Part shown: in pieces, positions 55,184 to 64,000 of the stretch
Layout: each line of letters begins with the position of its first letter
Position numbering within the stretch: the first letter of the stretch is position 1
Origin: Zygnema cylindricum
Lineage: Eukaryota > Streptophyta > Zygnematophyceae > Zygnematales > Zygnemataceae
Direction: 5' to 3'
Assembly: GCA_037447655.1 (NCBI GenBank)
Contig: JBBHKE010003393.1
Span: 121,646 to 185,645 of the forward strand
DNA: 64,000 nucleotides
Translations under genes and position numbers: made by a program
The notes under the pieces: generated by a model
Told to the model about the DNA's origin: nothing
What the model saw: only the letters and a program-made list of their open reading frames with translations
Databases searched by the model: none

Positions 55184-56120
55184 AGAAATTGGAGAGGAAG
55201 CTAGAGCCATGGCTACCTTGGCTATCCTGAGGTTTACGGGAATTTTATATTAGGGTTTATTTATTTATTTAAAAGGTATGTGCCGGCGGCAAGATTTGAT
55301 CCTTGTACCTACCGGCCGGCAGACAGGAAATAGCCGGTAGCCTTAGCCGTTAAGTCTAGCCGTAGTATTACGTAACATGTAGTTTGATATTTATTTAAAT
55401 GATTATACGTGCGATAAATCATTTTACTGAATTGAATTACAGGATACATAGATCCAATAATATATAATGTACGAATTACGGTACGGACACAAATCAATAC
55501 AGCGCATTTGTTTCGTAAGTGAAACAAATACCGCGCATGTATTTATTACGGCTACGATTAAATCCGAATTTAATTAGACGGCCAGGATTAGCGCAGAGAT
55601 CGCAGAGGAAGATTTCGGCGGTTTGTGGCCATCGCCACATCATATGACGCGTGGCAAAATTCCGTTGGATTGTAGAATCTCTGGAGATTATGGCACCGAA
55701 TCCGAATTTGACATGTGTCGACATTTAGGTCATGTCGTACAATGTCCGTACCTAAAGTACACCGGCAGCTGTACTTTTGCGTACGAAACTCAATTCTGAT
55801 TGGTTCCGTACATCAGTAGATAGAGTCTGTGAGAGAGATAGGACTTAGAAAAATTAGAAGATAGAACCCCCTCTCCCAGAGAGCTTCTGTACAAAAGGTC
55901 AACTTTGACCCTCAATAACTTACTGCTCAGGGGAGCAAATTCAGAGATTCTTTTTGCTACCGACTCAGGGGAGTCTTGCCTTCACAGGGGTGCAGGTGGT
56001 CAGGGTTTTTGTCTGCCAAGGTGGCAGACATTTTTGCTGGAACACAAAGGGGTCAGGATTATCCTAGAGGCTTCTTGGAAGCTGTCTACTCTGAGGACTT
56101 ATAGAGGTCTCAGAGCTTCA
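55184..56120 (+). repeat. 3' LTR of copia A, right part
   Basis: The LTR resumes after B. It ends ATAGAGGTCTCAGAGCTTCA, so the start codon of this LTR copy has mutated from ATG to ATA. The GTAC hairpin is kept at 55747-55785. Confidence 0.9.
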
Positions 56121-56125
56121 ATTAA

Positions 56126-57370
56126 TTTGCTTTTCTTAATGGTGAGTTAGAGGAAGAGATTTTTATGAGACAACCCGAGGGGTTCATGGAAGAAGGAGTA
56201 GAGAGCAAAGTCTACAGACTCATAAAGGCCTTATATCGACTGAAGCAGGCTCCCAGACAGTGGAATAAGAAACTAGATAAGTTTCTTACAAGTCTGGGAT
56301 ATATCCGTATCAGCTCAGACCATTCTATCTATATGTTTGAGGATGAGAATGGTGTCATTTTTAGTGCAATTAATGTGGATGATTTGTTTGTGTTGAGTAA
56401 ATCTTTGGAAAAGATCAATAAGTTAAACAAAGATCTTAAAAGCAGATTGGATATGAAGGATTTAGGGGAAGCAAGATATATTTTGGGGATTCGAATGGAG
56501 AGAGAGAGGGGGAAGAAGATTATCAGACTTACTCAGAAAGAAGCAATAGGTAATATGCTTGAGAAATTCCACATGGAAAATGCTAACAGTTGTACCACTC
56601 CCATGGACTTGAAAAAAAGAAGTAATGGGAGTGTAGGAGGAGTGATGATCTTAGACGATCAGATGAGTGCAGAGGAGAGAGAATTTATGAAGTCTATCCC
56701 TTATAGACAGGTCGTATGAAGTTTAATCTATTTTATGAACTGTACCAGACCGCACATTGCGGCAGCAGTTGGAGTACTCAGTAGGAGAATTATTGATCTT
56801 AGGAAGAGAGACTGGGAGGCAGCCAAGAGAGTCATGAGATATCTGGTGGGAACTAGAGAGTTATGGTTGCATTTGGGAGGGGAGCACACTGACATCACTA
56901 CTTGGAGTGACGCCAATAATGGGGACGCACCTATGAGATGATGCACTTCTAGGTATTTGTTGTATGTTGGAAAAGGTGCTTGCTATTTGAGCAGTAAGCA
57001 ACAAAAGGTGTTTGCTCAGTCCACTATAGAGGTTGAGTACATGGCCTCTTGTTCTGCTGTGAAAGAGTTGATGTGGGTCAAGTCCTTGCTACAAAAACTA
57101 AGGTATATGAAGGAGGGAGTGCATGAAGTGTTTTGTGATAATCAAGCGGCCATAGCAATTGCAGCCAATCCAAAGCATCATTTTAAGGCTAAACAAATGG
57201 ACATAAGATTAAGTTTTGTAAGAGAAAAAGTGGAGAATAAAATAGTAAATCTTGTATGTAGATCTGATGAGGAAATGGTGGCTGACATGATGACCAAACT
57301 GTGCACTCTCCAAGTTAAAATATTGTAAGGAAAAATGTGGGTTAAAAGAAAAGCTAAAATTAGACTAGAA
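56126..57370 (+). pseudogene. copia C reverse transcriptase end and RNase H
   Basis: This continues the RT that was cut at 44096: AFLNGELEEEIFMRQPEGFM (shifted), YRLKQAPRQWNKKLDKF, then the active site as NVDD (AINVDDLFVLSK; Tyr to Asn), NSCTTPMDLKKRS, IPYRQVV, NCTRPHIAAAVGVLS, LHLGGEHTDITTWSDA, STIEVEYMASCSAV, FCDNQAAIAIAANPKHHF and VREKVENKIVNL. Stops and frameshifts occur near 56717, 56940 and 57300. The polypurine tract AAATAACGGGAG leads into the 3' LTR at 57382. Confidence 0.88.
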
Positions 57371-57381
57371 AATAACGGGAG

Positions 57382-57635
57382 TGTTGAAATAATTAGTTTT
57401 ATTGTATTTTCTAGGTCTACATTAATTAGCAGAAAACATATAAAAAAAATGTAGGTTGCCTGCCTCCATCTCTTCTCTCTTGCCCCCATACTTGTTGTAG
57501 TCACTGAAGGAGAGAGAGAGCGATGGAGCCATGGCTGCCTCAGCTCCATAGGAAGGACTAAAGAGTGACTTAAGTCACTCTCAACAAAAGGTTGTCCGAC
57601 AGGACTCGAACCCACCGGCAGAGCACGGCGTAGCC
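57382..57635 (+). repeat. Truncated 3' LTR of copia C
   Basis: The first 254 nt match the 5' LTR from TGTTGAAATAATTAG to the CACGGCGTAGCC word, where it breaks off. Confidence 0.88.
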
Positions 57636-57759
57636 TTCAGTGACTACAACAAGTATGGAAGCTAGAGAGCGGAGGTGGAGGCAGGCTGTCCGTCCTTTTA
57701 CCTTTTATAAAAACATATTTAAACCTAGAAAATACTATAAAAATCTATAAATTTCAACA
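57636..57759 (-). repeat. Inverted LTR start fragment
   Basis: Read on the minus strand, it begins TGTTGAAATTTATAG at 57759 and contains the LTR words TAGTATTTTCTAGGTTTAAA and ACTTGTTGTAGTCACTGAA. It is the first 124 nt of a C/D-type LTR in reverse orientation, wedged between the broken C 3' LTR and the D 5' LTR. Confidence 0.75.
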
Positions 57760-58364
57760 CAAACGACATTTCGCACAAAACAAATGAATCACAGATTTGT
57801 TTCAAGGGCTTACATTTAATGTTGGATTTAATCCTACGGCATATGTTGCTGTCGGGATCTCGTAATGGTCATTTTGGCGTGTGTGGACGTGGCATGACCT
57901 GGCGCCACGTGGAGGGATAACATTTGGTCGTAGGAATTCCGAGGAGCGTACGGACGAGTGAAAGGTTGACACGCGTCCACTCTACGGCCTTGTCATACAC
58001 ATGTCGTACAGAAAAAACATCGGCCGTATTACCTTTTTGTACTTTACAGTTATGTGATTCAGTCGTTCAGTAGTAGATAGGGGTTGTGAGAGCGAAGTAG
58101 GACTTAGCATATTTTTAGAGAGTCACCTCTCCCTTTGAAAATTTTGTATAAATTGGCATCTTTGCCACCTCATAATTAATAAGCTAGTTGGCTATTTTCA
58201 TTGATTCTTTTTGCTGCGAACTCAAGGGAGTCATAGCTGCATAGGGGTGTAGTTAGACTGTCATTTTGTCCACTTGGGCAGCAGTGGTTGTCGCTGAAAG
58301 TGGGCTAGTTAAAGTTATCAAGAGGCTTCATAAATTCTATAGTCCAATGGAGGACACAGAATTT
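57760..58364 (+). repeat. Partial 5' LTR of copia D
   Basis: The right part of a C/D-type LTR contains ACGTGGC...GCCACGT (57887-57910) and ends ATGGAGGACACAGAATTTTA (58345-58364). The left part is missing or replaced by the inverted fragment. Confidence 0.78.
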
Positions 58365-59292
58365 TAGGTTTTGGGCCCACCCTCTAGGGTACGTAGCTTC
58401 AATGGATGTGGGTTCATTTATTGGGAAGCCATGATGATAGGGGCTTTGTGCAAAAAACGATACTGGGGTATTGTTAGTGGACAAGTGAGATGTCCACCTC
58501 AGGGAACTCCACCAAGGTTTGGTGGAATAAGGTTTTTTCTGTAGCAACCTCTGCTGCAACAAAGGAGGCAGATTATGGGGACAGCAGTGTATTCGAAAAG
58601 GGGAAAGAGAAGGATACGCCTCTTACTCCTATTGCTCCTATTACCACAGCACCCAGAGCGGCGACCATGAAAACCACGGAGAACGACACCTAAACGTGGG
58701 AAGACATCAACATGGCTTCCAAATTTTTTATTATAAGACACCTCACTCAGGCTTTGACAACCCCCCACCTTCACATTTACAAGGCTGAGGAATTATGGGT
58801 GAGTTTGGTGGAAATCTATAGAGCTGGTACTATTCAGGAGCTCCAGCTGGCCGAACAAAAGTTAGGGAATTATACTTACACAGGGGGAAAGATGTGAGAC
58901 TATGTAATGATCACTCTTATTTTTATATGGAGATGGAGAGTGCCTGGTGGACAAGTACAATGAAGATGAAAGTTAACACTCTCATCATCAAGTTACCCGA
59001 CAAGTATGAAAACATAGTGTACCGAGTACACGAAATGAGTGATAATTCATGGAAATGGAACACAGTGGTCCGGATGATACTTGTGGAGGTGAGCACAATT
59101 GAGATTATAAGGGGGGAAAGAGGATCGAAGCTCTAGCTGCAAGATGAAACCGATGGGGGAAATATCTGAACAAACCATTTAAAGAAGAGAGAGATCAGTT
59201 TGGAGGACCGAGGCCCCCAAATGGTCTTTGTCATTTTTGCAAAAAGTCGGGACACTTCATAGCGGATTGTGTCAAGCTGTCGCAGGTCAGGC
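58345..59292 (+). pseudogene. copia D gag
   Basis: The ATG at 58345 in the LTR is followed by a TAG within the LTR end, then by a primer-binding site with one change (GGTTTTGGGCCCAC, 58365-58378). The Gag core is seen in pieces: FIIRHLTQALTTPHLHIYKA, AEQKLGNYTYTGGKM, NTLIIKLPDKYENIVYRVHE. The zinc knuckle CHFCKKSGHFIADC (about 59231) is intact. The solo LTR breaks the frame just after it. Several stops are present. Confidence 0.82.
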
Positions 59293-60599
59293 TGAAATTC
59301 TATGGGCTCCATTGCCACACAAAATTCACAAATCAAAAGAAGATAATCTAGATAGTGCCGACTCCAAGTTTATATTAACCAAAATGATTGACCCCTTGAC
59401 AATCTGAACCCCATTAAAGCTTCACTCCTGTGAAACAAAACTTTCTGTGTGCTCAGTTCCACCACAGAATGCAAAGTTAGAATATGTGATTTGGATACAT
59501 TCACCGACTTTGACTTTCTCTTAGAAATACATCCACCGAGGCAAGCAAAAACTCTGACCGAAATCATCCCTGTGTAGCTTGGACTCCCCTGAGGCGGCAG
59601 CAAGAAGAATCACTGAAAATGGCCAAGTAAATTGATAGTTATGGCTGGCCAAAGTTTGTTTTTTTATACAAGATGCTCTCTGGGAGAGACTGCTACCTTC
59701 CCAAAATATTTTAAGTCCTAAACCCCTCTCTAAACCCCCTTGTACTGAGGTATGGACCAATCACATTTATGTATAGTACATAAAGGTACAGGTACCGGTG
59801 TACCTTTTGTACGGCCATCGTACGACATGGCTAAAAAGTCAACACATGTCATTTCCGAACTAGTTCTTATAATTCCGAAATTCCTACTTCCAAATGTTAT
59901 CTCTCCACGTGGCGCCAGGTCATGCCACGTCAAAAAAACGGTACCGTACAAGAAAGTACACGTGGTGGAGTACTTTCTGTACGAACTTTGTATGAGAATG
60001 CCATATGTAATATTTGTCACTTTCTGTTTTGTTATCTTCCGTTCCGAAGATTCCGTAAACCCGCATGATGTTGCCATGTGTCATTTGGAGTGGCGGCGTC
60101 CGCAAACCGCCAAATTGTTGTTCCGCGAAGCCGACGCTAACCACGGCCGTCCGATTTATTTCGGCATTTAATACGGACCGTTGAAACAAATGTCCGTACT
60201 ATTTGTTTTGTCAATACTTTAAAGTACAACTGTTTCTATGCCCTATAAACCGTAATCCAGTTAAATGGAAAACCCTACTAGATATTATTTAAATATCTAC
60301 CAAACCCAATATGTCTTAGCACTACTCCAAGACTAAAGGTATAAGGTTAACGGCTACGGGTTACTTGACGCACGGTAGGAACCAGAATCAATTCCTAGGT
60401 CCGTCAAATACCTTTTTGGTAAGTCTACCAATTTTACACCCTGTCTCCATAGAGAGCCTAGGCAGCCATGACTCTTGCTCCATGTCTAGCCTTCAGTGAC
60501 TATAACAAGTGTGGGGGCTTGGAGAAAGGAGTTAGAGGCAGACTGCCTCTTCTGTTTTTCTATACTAAAACAAACCTAGAAAATACATAAATATCAACA
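59293..60599 (-). mobile_element. Solo LTR (third subfamily) inside copia D
   Basis: The 1307-nt LTR reads TGTTGATATTTATG...ATGGAGCCCATAGAATTTCA on the minus strand. Flanking CAGGC (59288-59292) and TAGGC (60600-60604) fit a target duplication with one change; removing the LTR rejoins the D reading frame. It has the inverted ACGTGGC/GCCACGT pair (59907-59930) and the GTAC hairpin (59775-59813). No internal domain remains. Confidence 0.85.
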
Positions 60600-60604
60600 T
60601 AGGC

Positions 60605-62012
60605 TTCAAAACAACCGTGGAGGGGGTTCTTCCGGAGGGAAGAAGAAGGCACTTGTGGTCACGAAAGTGAAAGGGGAAACCGAGGACGAGTCCTTTGAGG
60701 AGGAGGATATGGAGCTTCTTTTTGACGAGAGTCTCGAGGAGAAGGAGATCCCTCGGAAACAGAAGTGTGCTCTGGGAGCAATTCGGGAAGCTCCACAAGA
60801 AGGATGGATCATCAACTCAGGTGTGTCCTGATAAGCACCTATTTACTAAGCTAAGAAATATCCCTACTATAGAGATAGATTATGGGTATGGGAGAGTGGT
60901 TACCACAAATCTAGTGGGGTCGGTAGATCTAAAGTCTTAGTGGAGGGTAAGACTTCTATACTCACCTTCTCAGATGTACTTTACATTCGTCAGCTGAGTA
61001 AAATTTTTGTCTCTACGTCTATGTTAGATGACAAAGAGTTTGATACCTTCAATAGAAAGCGAGTCTTTGCAACTAAGTATGGGGATGAAGTCTACTTCAC
61101 GGCAGATAAGGGTCGCCAAGGAATGTTTAGGCTTAGCCTGAGTAATGAAAAGAAAAATGCTTACTATGTTGGTGTTCCAAAGTTGATGATTTGGTATAAG
61201 CGGTGGGGGCATGTGCATTTTGATAGGCTGAAGGAAATGAAGAAGATTGGTGTATAGAAGGCATTCGGTTTGGGGATAATGAAATGGTGGATGATTATAG
61301 TGGTTGTGCTCAAGGTAAGGCTCACAGACTCCCTTTTCCCAAAGCCGCCACATATAGGGGTGAGAAAGTACTATATTTGGTCCACACAGATATATGGGGA
61401 CTTGCAAAAGTACCTTCGGTTGTAGGGAAGAGGTTTATGTTGACAATAACTTATGAATGGTCTAGATACAGGAGAGTCTACTTCCTAAAAACAAATTATG
61501 AAACACCAACTTACTTCAAACGATATAAAGCCTGGAGTGAGAAGCTGCATGAAACCCCCATTAAGAGAATAGAGAGTGATAATAGGGGAGAATATACCTC
61601 TAACTAGTTTGAGGAATACCTGAGAGATGAGGGAATTCAGCACCAAAAGATTGTACCATATAACCCAGTAAAAAATAGGGTAGGTGAGAGGTTGAACCCA
61701 ACATTATGAGATAGTGTATGCAGTATGTTGGCCGACAAGAAAATAGGAAAGAGATTTTGGGCAGAAGAAATGAACTGTGCCAACTACATTAAGAATAGAG
61801 TCCTTACCTCAACTGTAATGGGAGTGACACCTTATGAGAGATGGGTTGGAAGTAAACCAGATATCTCACACCTTAAAGTATTCGGTAGCCAAGTTTACAG
61901 TCTTGACACGGATAGGGAAAACTGGAAAGTAGATGCTAAGAGAAAACTTGGATACTTTGTAGGATATGATGAGGATGTCAAGGGATAAAGAGCCCATGAC
62001 TTAGCAAAGAAA
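60605..62012 (+). pseudogene. copia D protease and integrase
   Basis: The protease region is damaged: the active-site text reads WIINSGVS (Asp to Asn) and the MHMC part is deleted. Integrase pieces follow in shifting frames: MIWYKRWGHVHFDRL (His to Tyr in the HHCC), CAQGKAHRLPFPK, VHTDIWGLAKV with the first catalytic Asp kept, RIESDNRGEYTSN, and KPDISHLKVFGSQVYSLD. Stops are frequent. Confidence 0.83.
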
Positions 62013-64000
62013 GATATCATTCTGGTGAAACACCTTGTTCATGGATGAAGGGAAGTCATTTGATCCCTTCAAATATAGTAAGAAGATAAGAATCAGATTT
62101 GAGTTCGAAAGTGAGGAGAACTCGGTCATTCACGAAAGGGACATGAGTGAAATAGTGAATGCAGATTCAGGGGAGATCGAAGATATAAGAGTCCACCGGA
62201 AACCTCACATATTCCTATGGACTTCGAGGAGACAGAGGAGGAGGAATCAAAACCGGGTTCCATAGAAAGGGGAGCCGATGAGACAGTAAGGAGAAATCCA
62301 AAACTTCCCTCCATTTTGGCTTCGGAGTTTGAGGGAGGGAGAAGGAGGAGCAAAAGGATACAAAAAAAACAAGCCGCTCATAAGGTAACTAAGCTATCTC
62401 ACCCTGATGAGCTTCGGTCATACTCTGAGGCAGTGAACATCGGTCATACTCTGAGGCAGTGAACAGTCCGAAGAAAGACAAATGGATTAGAGCCATAAAT
62501 GATGAGATTGCCTCCATCAGGGAAGCAAATACTTGGGAACTAGTGGCTGTCCTCCGGACAGAAAACCGATTGGCTAGAAATGGGTGTTTAAACTAAAACT
62601 AAACCTAGATAATACCATTGAGAGATATAAGGCTCGATTGGTAGGAAAGGGGTTCACCCAAAAACGGGGAATTGAATTTGAGGAGACTTTTGCTCTAGTT
62701 GTTCAGTTCCCATCAGTAAGAATTCTCCTCAGTTTGGCAACAGCAGAAGACATGGAAATACACCAGATGGATCTTAAGACTGCGTTTCTTAATGGTGAGT
62801 TAGAGGAAGAAATTTTCATGAGGCAACCGGAGGTGTTCGTAGAGGAAGGAGAAGAGAGCAAAGTTTGTAGGCTCATAAAGTCTTTATATGGACTGAAGTA
62901 GGCTCCCCGAGAGTGGAATAACAAACTAGATGAGTTTCTCACCGGTCAGGGATATATCCGGATCAACTCTAACCATTCTTTCTATATAATTGAAAAAGAG
63001 AATGGTGTGATTTTTATTGCAATTTATGTGGATGATCTGCTGGTGTTAAGTAAGTCTTTGGAAAAGATCAATAAGTTAAAGAAAGATCTTAGAAGCAAAT
63101 TTGATATGAAAGATTTAAGGGAGGCAAGATATTTTTTATGAATCCAAATGGAGAGAGATAGGGGGAAATTGATAATTAGACTTACTCAAAAAGAAGCAAT
63201 AGGTACTATGTTTGAGAAATTCCAGATGGAAAAGGCAAACAGTTGTACCATTCCTTTGGACTTGAAGAAAGTAAGTGATAGGAGTGTAGAACGAGGAGTG
63301 ATAATCTTAGATGATCAGATGAGTCTAGGGGAGAAAGAGTTTATGAAGTCTATTCCTTATAGACAGATCGTAAGAAGTTTGATCTACTTTATGAACTGTA
63401 CAAGGCAGGACATAGCGGCACCAATAAAAGTCCTTAGTAAGAGTCGTAACAATCATACAAGAGAGATTTGGAGGCAACCAAGAGAGTCATGAGATATCTG
63501 GTAGGAACTTAAGAGTTATGGTTGCATTTGGGAGGGGAACACAGTGATATCACTACTTGGAGTGATGCCAGTTATGGGGATGCACCTATGAGAAGATGCA
63601 CTTCAGGGTATGTGTTCTATGTGGGGGAAGGTGTTTGCTGTACAAACAGTAACCAAGAAAAGGTGGTTCCTCAGTCTTCTATGGAGGCAAAGTATATGGA
63701 CTCTTGTTCTACTGTAAAGAGTTAATGCGGGTCAAGTCGTTGTTGCAAGCACTGGGTATACGAAAGAGGGATTACATGAAGTTTTCTATGATAATCAGGT
63801 TGCCATTACAATTGCAACCAATCCAAAACATCAATTCAAAGCTAAACATATGGACATAAGATTGATTTTCGTGAAGGAAAAAGTTGAAAAAAAATTGAAA
63901 ATCTTTGTGTATATGCCTGATGAAGAAATGGTGGCTGGCATGATAACCAAACCGGTGCCCTCTCCCAAGTTAAAATATTTTAGGGAAAAATGTGGATTGA
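62013..64000 (+). pseudogene. copia D linker, reverse transcriptase and RNase H
   Basis: The linker MDEGKSFDPFKYSKKIRIRF and an acidic stretch are followed by a 26-bp tandem duplication (about 62415-62466). RT pieces are [43 protein letters not shown] and the active site YVDD (about 63028). RNase H is seen as HLGGEHSDITTWSDASYGD, SGYVFYVGEGVC and SSMEAKYMDSCSTV, then FKAKHMDIRLIFVKEKV. The window ends at the last codons of pol. Numerous stops and frameshifts are present. Confidence 0.83.

Larger units (their letters stand above)
44097..56120 (+). mobile_element. copia element A (contains element B)
   Basis: A has a 5' LTR 44097-45145, an internal region 45146-49499 and a 3' LTR 49500-49617 plus 55189-56120, interrupted by element B. 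The target duplication is ATTAA (44092-44096 and 56121-56125). Without B the element is 6453 bp. Over roughly the first 490 nt the two LTRs differ by about 3 percent by eye. The polypurine tract AAAATAAGGGGAG ends at 49499. Pol order is protease, integrase, RT, RNase H, as in all Ty1/copia. Confidence 0.93.
40008..57635 (+). mobile_element. copia element C, host of the nested insertions
   Basis: C has a 5' LTR (40008-41019), an internal region 41020-44096 continued at 56126-57381, and the first 254 nt of its 3' LTR (57382-57635). Element A (44097-56120) interrupts its reverse transcriptase within the QMDI-KTAF block, flanked by ATTAA on both sides. The 3' LTR is broken off by a rearrangement next to an inverted LTR piece. 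It is the oldest member of the nest. Confidence 0.9.
57760..64000 (+). mobile_element. copia element D, runs off the window
   Basis: D has a partial 5' LTR (57760-58364), gag, protease, integrase, RT and RNase H related to element C. A solo LTR (59293-60599) is inserted into the gag zinc-knuckle region. It is heavily decayed, with many stops and frameshifts. The 3' LTR lies beyond 64000. Confidence 0.88.

Overview
The window looks like intergenic chromatin from a large, repeat-rich streptophyte genome (land plant or charophyte alga; I cannot name the species). The clues are a plant-style serine carboxypeptidase-like gene with many introns, a chromodomain-bearing Ty3/gypsy element, many Ty1/copia elements, a Helitron with plant-type termini, and copia primer-binding sites that match the anticodon arm of plant initiator tRNA-Met. 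There are two 10-N assembly gaps (7406-7415, 38273-38282). I found no intact tRNA, rRNA or CRISPR array. Only one locus looks like a host gene.

Layout. 1-5753: degraded Ty3/gypsy chromovirus, + strand, cut by the window start, with an unrecognised broken ORF 3' of pol. 5754-7405: 3' end of a minus-strand copia element, then a gap and short tandem arrays. 8.3-11.9 kb: MITEs and AT-rich DNA with no gene. 11.9-18.5 kb: several copia fragments (one long minus-strand copy with its 5' LTR, a second minus-strand 3' end, and two plus-strand fragments). 19.0-20.1 kb: solo LTR. 20.5-24.0 kb: a MITE, a long non-coding repeat and a large palindrome. 25.5-33.8 kb: serine carboxypeptidase-like gene (11 recognisable exons, + strand), its introns full of repeats. 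36.2-38.3 kb: inverted partial duplicate of that gene's 3' end, split by a Helitron. 38.6-39.9 kb: repeats and a second palindrome. 40.0-57.6 kb: a three-level nest of copia elements (B inside the 3' LTR of A, A inside the reverse transcriptase of C). 57.6-64.0 kb: a fourth degraded copia (D) carrying a solo LTR.

Most striking pattern. In the A/C/D/F/G copia group the gag start codon lies inside the LTR, exactly 20 nt before its end. The first bases after the LTR are the primer-binding site, and gag is read straight through both. The codons for V-M-G-P are therefore complementary to the anticodon arm of initiator tRNA and should be rewritten from the host tRNA at each round of reverse transcription. 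This is a half-tRNA priming arrangement like that known for Drosophila copia, but here it is fused to the coding sequence.

All retroelement polyproteins in the window carry stops or frameshifts. The carboxypeptidase gene has its catalytic triad but also a frameshift in exon 6 and a missing middle segment, so it is either a pseudogene or affected by assembly error.
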